DNA from: an uncultured Bacteroidales bacterium
Lineage (GTDB): Bacteria; Bacteroidota; Bacteroidia; Bacteroidales; Bacteroidaceae
NCBI GenBank assembly: GCA_902791675.1
Contig: CADAWW010000014.1
Span: 1 to 33,149, forward strand
Reading direction: 5' to 3'
Length of the DNA: 33,149 nucleotides
The notes below the pieces were generated by a model. That model saw nothing but the letters and a program-made list of their open reading frames with translations. It was not told where the DNA came from and made no database searches. Each line of letters starts with the position of its first letter. Position 1 is the stretch's first letter. The position numbers and the translations under genes were made by a program. Positions 23,052 to 31,860 of the stretch are shown here, piece by piece.

Positions 23052-24816
23052 CTATTTTGTGACCTTCACTCCTTTGGGTGCCTTGACAGTTGACTTTACG
23101 GTACCGTCTGCCTGTTTCTCATGGTGAATCCAAATTTGTCCGTAGGGAGTTGGATAAGTGCCTTCGGCCCATTGCAGTTTACCCAAATGAGGGGTGATGC
23201 ACACCTTCTTACAGCCAGGTTCCAGTATTTCTACACCCAGCACATGGTTGCTGAGCCAAGCTGTAGGACCGCTTGCCCAACCATGACATAAGCTATGGCG
23301 GTAACCTACATAACAATACGCTCCGTAATCGCCGTGAATGTCTTTTTTCCCTTTTGGTACAAATTCATCAATTCGTCCTGCATTCTTTGTCCAGTCCAGA
23401 TCAAAGTCTTCCCAAAATCCCAAAAAGTGGTCGCTCCCATATCAAGCATTCCACCCCAGAATCGGCTGATGATATCCATCGCTTCCTCGTAGTGCCCGGC
23501 CTTTGCCAAAGCTTCCAGCATATAGTAGCCATAGAATGTGGAAAAACCCTTAGGACCACCTGGTAGCAGGAAGTCACGGGAAGCTGTTTCTGCATCCATC
23601 AGACCTGCAATAGCCATTAATGCAGCAGCCTGTTTCAGATGGTTGGGAGGTAGCACTTTCTTTTTTAGGCGCTTCTCTATCTCATTGCATTTATGTGCTT
23701 TAGCTTCATTGCCAAGCAGGGAACAAAGCTGTGCCCCGTCCTGCAGAGCCCACCAGCCTCAACTCCTTCCGCGTTCGGACTGGATGGCCAATCCAAAAAG
23801 CGACTGTCAGAAAGATGCTCAGAACCGTCTTCGTCAACACGTGAATCAATGAGGTCGATAAGCCCAAGGATATAGTCGGCATGTTTTTTCAGGAAGTCCA
23901 GATTCCCGAAATGCCTGTACCAGTCGTACTGAATAATCAGATACCACATCGAGTAGGCGCTCATGCCATTGAACCAGTTAGGCAACGGGTATTGCTCTAT
24001 GGCCAAATCCAGACTGGCATAGAAACTCTCTTCATCACCGAAGACGGTACTGATAGTGTTTGTCTCCGGGTGCATATCTCCCAGCCAAATCAATCGGTCG
24101 CGTTTAATGCCGTCCCATATGTATTCCTGCATGTTCAGGTGGACGGTGTATGCACCGGTATTCCATATTTCGTTCAGACGGTCATCCGAGCAGCGGAAAG
24201 TACCCAGGTATGGGATATTGCGATAGCGGAATACAGCGGTAACTTCCTTCAGATAAAGGGAAGCCTCGTCATCCAACAGGTCTATACGTGCAAAGCGGAA
24301 TCCTGAGTTGCCAATCTCAATCTGACCGTAACGTGGAACAGTAACTACCATGTCGCGGGTGGCATGGTCGTTAGTAGCAGTTCCCCCTTCTATTTCGCTG
24401 CATGTCTCAGCAACTGATTCGCCCAGTCTTACACGCATCTTGAAGTTGGCAGCCGAGCCTGAGCCGACAACCAGTTTAAGTGCTCCGTGCAGTTCGCGTC
24501 CGTAGTCAAGGATTATGGAAGTGCCTCCCTCCTTTGTGCTTTGCATATAGCATGAACTGGAATTCACCAAATCAGCTTGTCCGTTATCAACGTTCAGCAG
24601 ATTCTCAAGGTTGCGTATTGTACCTTGCGACCATATTACTTTCTTAGGAGCGATATAGACTCTGCTCATCTTGTCCTGACGGATGTTCAACGTGTCGTTG
24701 CCGAAAGCCAGAGGCAGATACATCTTTTCGTCAGCAGATTGCATTGCTGCTTTCTTGTTGGCAGTGACGCTCAGGCTGCACATCAAAGCCGCATACACAA
24801 TAAAAAGCTTCACCAT
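23052..24816 (-). pseudogene. GH78-like alpha-L-rhamnosidase-related protein, two frameshifts
   Basis: An intact gene would encode a secreted protein of about 588 residues that cleaves terminal rhamnose from glycans. The N-terminal piece starts at 24816 with a signal peptide (MVKLFIVYAALMCSLSVTA) and contains the GH78 landmarks YLGTFRCSDDRLNEIWNTGAYT, IWDGIKRDRLIWLGDMHPE and RFLDWPSS. Frame is lost near 23750-23754 (after GVEAGG, one base apparently missing) and continues in a second frame (ALQDGAQLCSLLGNEA...). It is lost again at 23410-23425, where an 8-bp tandem duplication interrupts TTFWEDFDLDWTK; the final piece ends VKAPKGVKVTK. Both lesions are typical of decay, though sequencing error is possible. 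The stop codon abuts the convergent gene with no gap. Confidence 0.85.
23410..23425. repeat. 8-bp tandem duplication breaking the GH78-like gene
   Basis: tcccaaaa occurs twice in a row (23410-23417, 23418-23425). Deleting one copy restores the family motif TTFWEDFDLDWTK on the minus strand. Confidence 0.9.
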
Positions 24817-24842
24817 AATGTTGTTTTTTTTGTATTTCAGTG

Positions 24843-24850
24843 CAAAAATA
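24843..24850 (-). promoter_or_regulatory. Putative -7 box of the GH78-like gene
   Basis: TATTTTTG on the minus strand, 26 nt before the ATG at 24816. No good -33 element. Confidence 0.45.
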
Positions 24851-24995
24851 CAACTTTAATCACAAGCAGACCTTAAAAAAATGATATTTTAACTGCATTA
24901 TTTGAAACTACAGTTTTCCTTTCCTGAAACATTATATACATGTGTTCCCTATAAAAGGATAGCCCCCCAAAAAAGAAAGAATTGTTTGTCTTATG

Positions 24996-25733
24996 CTAAC
25001 AGACTTTCTTACCAGGCATTTGTTGAACAACCTCACCAAGTAATAACTTTCCATTGGCATGTTTGTTACGCTTGATGCCATCACTTCCCCAGGTTCCCCA
25101 TTGTTTAAAAAAGAAAGCTGCACCTTGATGCTCCACCTGTTGTTTGATATTGATAACCCACTCAGGTTGCATAGGTCTTGCTTTTGGCCCGCTTTCACCA
25201 CCAACAATAACCCAGTCTATTCCATTTAAGTCCATCTCCCCCAAGTCCTCCACCAAAGGTTCACACGAAAGAAATTTGACTGTTGCACCAAGATGACGAA
25301 GAAAATCAATGCGAGATTTAGTATTCTTACATTCGATTGTTACGCCTAACCAAACATTGTTTGGAATAAGATGCCTCTTGAAATATTCTGCCATCCGTTC
25401 AGCTCTTTTCGTAAGAATCTGATATCTATGTTGTGGAGTTCTTGAAATAGTATTCATTATTTTGTCAACAAATTCAAATGGAACATCCTCATGGAAAATG
25501 TCACTCATAGAGCATACAAAGATGTTATGAGATGTCTTCCATTGCATAGGCTCCTCCAAATCTTCCTCATGTAATGTCAGTCCAAAGCCGTTCCGATACT
25601 TCTCTAATCCCATAGCTTTCAGCCTCCTTGCCATTACCTCTGCATAGCAATGAGCACAGCCAGTAGATTTCTTAGTACATCCTGTTATAGGATTCCAAGT
25701 TTTATCCGTCCATTCTATCTTTGTCGTTTTCAT
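24996..25733 (-). CDS. DUF5131 (phage Gp37/Gp68-like) three-Cys-motif protein
   Basis: A 245-residue protein with the family opening TKIEWTDKTWNPITGCTKKS and the three-cysteine motif C19-x6-C26-x2-C29 (GCTKKSTGCAHCYAE), which resembles the Fe-S cluster loop of radical-SAM enzymes. Further blocks are FVCSMSDIFHEDVP, RYQILTKRAERM, NVWLGVTIE, FLSCEPLVEDL, DWVIVGGESGPKARPM and a C-terminal FFFKQWG. The family is common in phages and mobile islands, and its biochemical role is unknown to me. It overlaps by 4 nt (ATGA) the preceding gene, TcmP, its regular partner, and ends the accessory gene run. Confidence 0.88.
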   Translation of the reverse strand: MKTTKIEWTDKTWNPITGCTKKSTGCAHCYAEVMARRLKAMGLEKYRNGFGLTLHEEDLEEPMQWKTSHNIFVCSMSDIFHEDVPFEFVDKIMNTISRTPQHRYQILTKRAERMAEYFKRHLIPNNVWLGVTIECKNTKSRIDFLRHLGATVKFLSCEPLVEDLGEMDLNGIDWVIVGGESGPKARPMQPEWVINIKQQVEHQGAAFFFKQWGTWGSDGIKRNKHANGKLLLGEVVQQMPGKKVC

Positions 25734-26674
25734 TTCTTCTGCTTTTTATTGATGATGTCAGTTGCGATTTTTACTGCCTTTGGATTATTTGAGACACAAG
25801 CGAAATGGAAAATAGGAGTGTTGCGAGAATTATTTAATACCAAAGGCTCAGGTGTCACATGTTCGAAAATCTCCTTAAGTTGCTGTATATACAGTTCTGC
25901 TATTTTTTGTATAGGCTTTTCAACTTTCCTAACCTTCTCTATTTCTCCAAAGAATGTTTGTTCCTGGCTTTTTGTATAGAAGTAATCTCTAAGGAAAACC
26001 TCATCTTTACCAAAGAAGGATTTCAACTTTTCTATATGAGTAAGTTCTCCTTTTCTATCTAACAGCCGATTCACAATAACACCTGTGGGTATCAATATCC
26101 ACAAATCTGTACGTGTTCCTTTTAGCATTTCTATTGAACTCCAGTCAACTTGCATACCAAAAGGATCCAACAAGACTAACGAGGCAAGTTTCTTATCTTT
26201 TTGCATCGCCCCTGCAAGCATTTCTATTTGTTTGTTCGCATCCGAGTTTCTATAAACTAATGTGTTATCATTTTCAAAGCGAGACAGCAACTCATGTAGT
26301 TTAAGACTAGACTCTGCATCTTTATCAACGAAATAATAAAAGTCAAAACCTCGTTGCGGAATACTTAGCACCCTTTCTGCTGCACCTTTATAGAGGTTCA
26401 ATTCTTCTTCTTTAATAGACGAGTCTTTAAAGAGGTCTTGCAACAAGACAGAATCCTCTTCTCCTTTTTTCTCTTTGCGAGAGCCACTGCCTGCAAAGCC
26501 GTCAAAATAGATCAATTTCCAATTATGTTTATCGCGAAAAGTATTCATTATTGTTAAATATGCATTGACATATTTCTCAAATGCATCTAACTTCTCTTCT
26601 GTCCATGAGCCACCCCATGAATCTGAAATAGGTTCACATGCCATTAATACTTCAGCTTCTTCTTCATTATACAT
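25730..26674 (-). CDS. tcmP: Three-Cys-motif partner protein TcmP
   Basis: A 314-residue protein of the TcmP family, named for constant linkage to the three-Cys (DUF5131) family, as seen here with a 4-nt overlap. N-terminal parts WTEEKLDAFEKYVNAYLTIM and LIYFDGFAGSGSRK look like a Rossmann-type nucleotide-binding opening. SLVLLDPFGMQVDWSSIEML resembles the DPFG/DPPY step of methyltransferase-like folds, followed by LWILIPTGVIVNRLL. The C-terminal half is charged and helical. Molecular function is not established as far as I know; methyltransferase-like chemistry is inferred from the two motifs. Two TAACTTTG boxes upstream suggest its own transcription unit. Confidence 0.85.
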   Translation of the reverse strand: MYNEEEAEVLMACEPISDSWGGSWTEEKLDAFEKYVNAYLTIMNTFRDKHNWKLIYFDGFAGSGSRKEKKGEEDSVLLQDLFKDSSIKEEELNLYKGAAERVLSIPQRGFDFYYFVDKDAESSLKLHELLSRFENDNTLVYRNSDANKQIEMLAGAMQKDKKLASLVLLDPFGMQVDWSSIEMLKGTRTDLWILIPTGVIVNRLLDRKGELTHIEKLKSFFGKDEVFLRDYFYTKSQEQTFFGEIEKVRKVEKPIQKIAELYIQQLKEIFEHVTPEPLVLNNSRNTPIFHFACVSNNPKAVKIATDIINKKQKK

Positions 26675-26705
26675 ATTTGTTTATCCCATTCGATTATCTT
26701 CTATT

Positions 26706-26805
26706 ACCATATTTCTGTTTGCAAAGTTACAAATTATATTTCACATTATCCATCAGACCTCATACATCCGACATCTTACAACCATATTTCGTTTGCAAAG
26801 TTACA
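26706..26805 (-). promoter_or_regulatory. Duplicated promoter-like elements upstream of tcmP
   Basis: A sequence of about 25 nt (accatatttc.gtttgcaaagttaca on plus) occurs at 26706-26731 and again at 26781-26805 with one base difference. On the minus strand each copy contains TAACTTTG (26729-26722; 26803-26796), a perfect -7 match, the nearer one 48 nt from the tcmP ATG. Clear -33 elements are not seen. The rest of the 220-nt gap (26675-26894) has nothing else I recognise. Confidence 0.6.
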
Positions 26806-26894
26806 TCAATTAATGTTGATTATTTCGATGGGCAACTTTTAAACTATATTTATGACTGTTTTTGTCGAGCACAACGTCATATTTATCGACTTGT

Positions 26895-28586
26895 TTATGC
26901 ATTCGTTTGTAAATTAAAGAAGTCCTTGAATAAAATTTCTATTTCCGAAACAGGCATCAAAAAATTTCTGTTATCAGGCAAATATCTATCATAAGAAGGA
27001 TATAACTGACTGAATTTCACAACACCTTTATATTCTCGTCTTTTTTTGTTAATTTTGACATATTTATGATAGTTGTCTATTGAATCAGCAAACTTTATTT
27101 GTTTGGATTGGAACTTAAATTGTAAATTAAACATGCTATCAAGTCCTATGATAGTTAGAGGGCGAATTTTTTTTCTAATAGGCAATAATGCAGCATCTTG
27201 TTTTATAATTTCATCAAATTTGACTGACAGAAAGTGGTTTAATCCATTAAGACGATATTTATAATCAGTAACAACGATTAGAGGATATATATTTAGACGC
27301 CTATTATATGGAAAACCTTGTTTCTCATATTTACCCTTTATATAATCAGTGATATAAGCTGTTAATTGTTTAATTCCCTTCTTCTTGCCTTTTCCTGATT
27401 GAATGAAAGTTTCTGTGAAATACTTCTCTATAGATTCGAAATCAGCAGATTCCATAATACTTTCTTTCATAAGACTATCTTTAAGCTCTATGATAAAGAG
27501 ATGATTACCCATTCTAAAAATTGCATCAGGCAACCCTCTTCCTTGTTCATCAAACAAAGCCTTTTGCCAAATTTTGCCAAAAGATGTCTTCAACACATTT
27601 TTCAACAATGTTTTCTCAACTATTGTACCGCTTTCTTTCTTAATATCATTTAGACCGCAAGCATTTAACTTTCCTTTTAGGGCCATAAATGTTCCTGTGA
27701 AAATTTGACTTAACAAATAATTCCAATGGATTACATAATAACCTTTTTGATAATAATAAACAGGATGTGACTTTAAACTCAAATAAGAATCATTTTCAAC
27801 CTGATTAATTGCTAACGGTGACAAAAGATTTTTTCTTTGTTCGTCTTCTGCAATAACAAATTTTATTTTACCCTGATTTGTATAACTTGTAATATAATCC
27901 AAATAAAATATTGCCAGCGTGCTTGCATATGTTTGGTAATCGTCAAAACCTCTCTCATGAAAAAAATAATCTATCTCGTTATTCATATTAGGGTGTATTT
28001 CTAAGACACCATCAACGAAAGTTTTAAGGCGAAACATCTCATATTCTATTCTGATATTTTCATTGATATCTGTTTCTGGTAATAATATTGGCCAAAAAAG
28101 TTTTTCATATGCAAATTCATCATATGGAGTGATAGATTTTAGATTCTTTTGGAAATCATTATACTCATCAAATCTTTTTTCATTAGCAATTAGAATTAGT
28201 TTTAAATACAGAAGTTGTTCGTTTTTGGACAGAGACGTATTTTTACATCTCGTTTGATTATACTTCAACAATAAACAATACAACTCCATCAAACAATAGT
28301 TATTTACATTCAGGCTTTTCAAACCATTTGATAAAAGCCAATCAAGAATTAAACGTCCATCTTTGGTTTCACACAAAGCATCATGAAATTCTACCATGAA
28401 TCTTTCTTGTATTAAATTATCTTTAATATGACCGGCATATAAATTAGCCGATAGCATGGTTGTAAAGATAATGTATTTTTCAGCTAACCCTTCTGTTGAA
28501 AGCATGGCGATTACTTCTTCTTTTCCCTCTTTAAAGATAATCGAATAAGTTGGGAAAACTTTTATGGAAGATTTTTTTTCATACAT
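26895..28586 (-). CDS. Unrecognised protein with a PD-(D/E)XK nuclease-like core
   Basis: A 563-residue, Lys/Ile/Asn-rich protein that I cannot place in a named family. Residues 353-369 carry a convincing nuclease core: PD at 353-354 (GLPDAIF), then FIIELKD with Glu367 and Lys369, followed by KQLTAYITDYIK with Gln407-xxx-Tyr411, the QxxxY helix motif of RecB-like nucleases. The N-terminal 340 residues are helical and without known motifs; a hydrophobic VYYYQKGYYVIHWNYLLSQIF lies just before the core. No helicase or signal peptide is visible. It lies 89 nt downstream of the MmeI-like gene in the same orientation and is noticeably AT-rich. A DNA-cutting defence role is plausible but unproven. 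Confidence 0.75.
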   Translation of the reverse strand: MYEKKSSIKVFPTYSIIFKEGKEEVIAMLSTEGLAEKYIIFTTMLSANLYAGHIKDNLIQERFMVEFHDALCETKDGRLILDWLLSNGLKSLNVNNYCLMELYCLLLKYNQTRCKNTSLSKNEQLLYLKLILIANEKRFDEYNDFQKNLKSITPYDEFAYEKLFWPILLPETDINENIRIEYEMFRLKTFVDGVLEIHPNMNNEIDYFFHERGFDDYQTYASTLAIFYLDYITSYTNQGKIKFVIAEDEQRKNLLSPLAINQVENDSYLSLKSHPVYYYQKGYYVIHWNYLLSQIFTGTFMALKGKLNACGLNDIKKESGTIVEKTLLKNVLKTSFGKIWQKALFDEQGRGLPDAIFRMGNHLFIIELKDSLMKESIMESADFESIEKYFTETFIQSGKGKKKGIKQLTAYITDYIKGKYEKQGFPYNRRLNIYPLIVVTDYKYRLNGLNHFLSVKFDEIIKQDAALLPIRKKIRPLTIIGLDSMFNLQFKFQSKQIKFADSIDNYHKYVKINKKRREYKGVVKFSQLYPSYDRYLPDNRNFLMPVSEIEILFKDFFNLQTNA

Positions 28587-28675
28587 CTTTCTAATCTACT
28601 AATGCAGAATTATAATCCTTATTGATCAATTACATGATTTTTCTGTTAATCCTCATAGTATCACGAATCAATTAT

Positions 28676-31600
28676 CTATTCAGAAGTTACATCATTCAAA
28701 TCATTAAAAGGAAGTTCTTGTTCCATTTCATGTTTATTTGCAACATGTTTCTTTTGTTTATCCGCATTCTGTTTTTTTCTTGGTGTATTTTTCATTTTAG
28801 ACGTTCTCTTCTTTTTAGGTTTCTTTTTTGTTTTATCAGCCAACTTCACACTTCGACGCATCAATTCAAGGGCAATGTCCTCATCACTCATACTCAAGTC
28901 AATATCATAAGCCTCTGCGACAACCTTATCATTATCTTTGTGAGCTTTAGAAAGTCGTCCTTTCAACAAATCATATTGGCTAGCAAGACTCGATGCGTCT
29001 GCCTTTCTTGCTTCTAAGATTTCTGTGGCAGTTTTTTCAATAGCATTCTTGCTAGCCTCATTTAAATCTATCCATGGGAAATTATTATAAACAATCTTAC
29101 CAGAATAGCGATAATCGCTCTTTAATCGTCCACAAACAAATTTTACCCAAGCCATATGAATACGCGATTGTAAAATGCCAAACAACCATAGGGATGGTGC
29201 GGGAATAACCAGGTTCGCATCCGAACTAATAAAAGACGGCTGTACAAACCCCATCGGAATATATTTTCTATTCTCAGACGAATGCCTTGGTACGAGGATG
29301 TATTCCTGATTAGGCTGCCTAATTTCCATAAACCGGTAACCCTGATCTGAGAAGTCTATAGTTGCTGTCTTCTTGCTTTTCAATCGGAACTCCTCAACTG
29401 CCCTTATCCGATTCAGGACTAATGGCATACTTTCCAGTACGCCGGAAGGTGGTTCATCGGGAATCCACAAACAAAAACGCTTCTCATTATGCAAGAATTC
29501 CCTTGCCCCCATTAAGGCCTTCACATACTGCTCTGCCTGAGGTTCTTTGTGTAATAGTTCATTGCATTCATCAACATTCATAATCAAATTACCCCCATCC
29601 ACAGGGATACTACCTTTCATAATTGCAGGCACATTACCTAATGGTTTGGTACGACTCTCAATGAAAATTTCTTCAGCTCCCATCAAATAGCCATTAATAT
29701 TGTTCGTTTCTATGACAGGAGCCTCTTCTTGATAGATGAACTTGTTTGACTTTCTATGGTTATCAAAACCAATAATCACGCAATGTACGTGTGCCATTTC
29801 ATCTGCTTCATTATACCAACGGAACGGCTTCCATGCAAATGAGATGTGGAGTTTATAGTATTCTACCAATGGTTTCCACAAGAGTGCAACCTGTTCGCCT
29901 TGTGTGATACTGTTGGTTGAAACCAATGCACATCTCACATTCTTCTTTTCATTCATATACTCAGCTGCTTTGGCATACCATCCGCAAACAAAGTCCATTT
30001 TTCCCTGATTGCGCCAAACTTTTTTGTTCCCTATCTTGCTTGGCATAGCAATACTAATGGACGATTTCTGTATCGTTGTCATTTTGCTATAACCTTGGAA
30101 GGGAGGATTACTGATAATATATGTAGGTGACATAGCCTTGCGCTTGACGAGTTTTCCCCAGTCTGTCGTTAATGCATCAGCACACAAAATATTGTCATTT
30201 TTCTCTAAAGGTAAAGGGTCATGCGAGTAATGTAGTACTTTTTCTGTTTCCTGGCGCAATTGACATGCCGCAATCCACAGAGAAGTACGAGCCACCGATG
30301 CTGCGAAATGGTCTATCTCTATACCAAAGAACTGATTAATGTTCACCATGCAGGGGTCGGTTGTATCAATCCTGGTGGAATAATTTAATTCAAACTCCTG
30401 CACGATAGCTTTAAGTTCCAATTCATGTAATGATTTATATATTTCAGTAAGGAAGTTTCCACTGCCACATGCTGGGTCGAGAAAACGAAGACCTGAAAGT
30501 TTCTTACGGAAAGCCTCTAACGATTCGTATTTGGTATTGCGCTTCTTGGGAGTATCTGTTTGCAACTGAAGTAAGCTATCCAGTTCTAATTTTAGCTCAT
30601 TTAAGAAAAGTGGGTCTATCACCCTATGGATATTAGCAGGTGTGGTGTAATGCATTCCTCCAGAATCACGGACTTCCTTAGCAACAGTACTTTCAAAAAT
30701 ACAACCAAAGTTTGTTGGAGAAATTTCATCCCATGTAAACTTTTCTTTTTCTTTAGAATCCTTAACCACCAGATTCCATGCGTGAAGGAGTTGGTTGCGA
30801 ACATTCTCATTGATAACTGGAGTTTTGTATTCTTTCGTGAATTTGAATAAGCCTCCATTCACATATGGGAATTGTCGAATAACCTTATCTACCATATTTG
30901 CCGACTTTTCTCTTTCCTTATTGTTTGTGTCTAACCATTGAAATAGTGCAGTAAACTTTTCACTCAATTCTTCTGCAGAGTACTTTTCTAAAAAAGTGCT
31001 GAATTGTGCATCGTCAAATAGCCCGGCATCTTCTGCATAAAGACAAAACACTATACGAACACAGAAAACGTTTAGCGATTGAAGTTCCTCCTTAGTATCC
31101 GATTTATTAACAGCCACCAATGCTTTATATAAATCTCTAACATAATCACTTGCCGTACTTGATAAATTTTTCTCACGTTTATCGTCTTTCTGTAAAGGAA
31201 TGTCATTGTACGGCTCAATCAAGAACTGAAGTTCTTTCCAACGTTTAGGAAGTTCTTTCAATGGAATAATTCGTAAGGGGGCATTTTTATGGTAACTATC
31301 CCAAACGCGAAATTCCTGAAAATTGCAGGCAATCACATAACGCCCCGAATCAATCTTGTCCATTTTCTCGAAATAGCGCACGCCTTGTTCCAACGGAGTG
31401 AGAATAGCTCCATCACTCTGCCCTTCTTTCAGGTCAAGATTAATGTCGTGGCTCTTCTGTTCAATGACAACTTTTGAAGCCTTTACATAAACATCTATCG
31501 CCTTGGTTGTGCCATCAAATTTAACACGGCGTTGTACTTCTATCTCGTTTCTCGATTTAGAAACACCAAAAACATCTTCCAAAAGATCCTCCCAGAAAGT

Positions 31601-31687
31601 CTTATCATCTTGACGCTCCATTCCTTTCCCAGTCCAGTTCTCGACAAAAGTTTTTGCTGACTTCCTTATTTCCGATTGTTTGCGCAT
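28676..31687 (-). CDS. MmeI-like type IIG restriction-modification enzyme
   Basis: A 1003-residue single-chain enzyme with the MmeI order of parts. The N-terminal nuclease has Asp65-x10-Glu76-x-Lys78 (DVYVKASKVVIEQKS), preceded by FWEDLLEDVFG and followed by DGAILTPLEQGVRYFEKM. A helical spacer leads to the methyltransferase: GMHYTTPANIHRVIDP, motif I DPACGSGNFL (404-413) and motif IV NPPF (527-530). The rest includes ALVSTNSITQGEQVALLW and a target-recognition region with ILQSRIHMAWVKFVCGRLKSDYRYS. N6-adenine methylation and cutting at a distance are known for the family; the recognition sequence cannot be read here. The C-terminus carries an unusual, very Lys-rich tail (about 950-990). I rejected a BREX PglX call because the nuclease domain is present. 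Confidence 0.9.
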   Translation of the reverse strand: MRKQSEIRKSAKTFVENWTGKGMERQDDKTFWEDLLEDVFGVSKSRNEIEVQRRVKFDGTTKAIDVYVKASKVVIEQKSHDINLDLKEGQSDGAILTPLEQGVRYFEKMDKIDSGRYVIACNFQEFRVWDSYHKNAPLRIIPLKELPKRWKELQFLIEPYNDIPLQKDDKREKNLSSTASDYVRDLYKALVAVNKSDTKEELQSLNVFCVRIVFCLYAEDAGLFDDAQFSTFLEKYSAEELSEKFTALFQWLDTNNKEREKSANMVDKVIRQFPYVNGGLFKFTKEYKTPVINENVRNQLLHAWNLVVKDSKEKEKFTWDEISPTNFGCIFESTVAKEVRDSGGMHYTTPANIHRVIDPLFLNELKLELDSLLQLQTDTPKKRNTKYESLEAFRKKLSGLRFLDPACGSGNFLTEIYKSLHELELKAIVQEFELNYSTRIDTTDPCMVNINQFFGIEIDHFAASVARTSLWIAACQLRQETEKVLHYSHDPLPLEKNDNILCADALTTDWGKLVKRKAMSPTYIISNPPFQGYSKMTTIQKSSISIAMPSKIGNKKVWRNQGKMDFVCGWYAKAAEYMNEKKNVRCALVSTNSITQGEQVALLWKPLVEYYKLHISFAWKPFRWYNEADEMAHVHCVIIGFDNHRKSNKFIYQEEAPVIETNNINGYLMGAEEIFIESRTKPLGNVPAIMKGSIPVDGGNLIMNVDECNELLHKEPQAEQYVKALMGAREFLHNEKRFCLWIPDEPPSGVLESMPLVLNRIRAVEEFRLKSKKTATIDFSDQGYRFMEIRQPNQEYILVPRHSSENRKYIPMGFVQPSFISSDANLVIPAPSLWLFGILQSRIHMAWVKFVCGRLKSDYRYSGKIVYNNFPWIDLNEASKNAIEKTATEILEARKADASSLASQYDLLKGRLSKAHKDNDKVVAEAYDIDLSMSDEDIALELMRRSVKLADKTKKKPKKKRTSKMKNTPRKKQNADKQKKHVANKHEMEQELPFNDLNDVTSE

Positions 31688-31737
31688 ATTAGGTGTTCTT
31701 TTATGCTCTTTTCTTGTGAGAGCATGGTTGGTTATTA

Positions 31738-31857
31738 ACTATCAATATTATTCTCCTTCCTTATCTCATCTAGTACTCTCCCATTATAGGAGAAATATTT
31801 GGCTCCTTGATATGCACTTGATGCATTACGCAGGTTTTCGGCCAGGTTCTTTGTTGC
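31738..31857 (-). other. Protein-like 40-codon stretch behind tandem stop codons after dinD
   Basis: Directly downstream of the dinD stop (TGA TGA), in the same frame, lies a 40-codon open stretch (NLAENLRNASSAYQGAKYF ... VLDEIRKENNIDS) ending in TAA at 31737-31735. Its composition looks like real coding sequence, but it has no ATG of its own in that frame. It may be the 3' remnant of a lost gene. The rest of the gap up to the MmeI-like gene (31688-31734) shows nothing further. Confidence 0.4.
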
Positions 31858-31860
31858 TCA

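Noticed and set aside
24851..24995. Gene or terminator in the gap between the GH78-like gene and DUF5131
   Set aside because: Only weak pairing (GTCT/AGAC) and AT-rich sequence; no convincing hairpin or open frame.
28676..31687. BREX PglX or type I HsdM methyltransferase
   Set aside because: The N-terminal D-x10-ExK nuclease motif and overall MmeI order fit a type IIG enzyme, and no other BREX or HsdR/HsdS genes are present.
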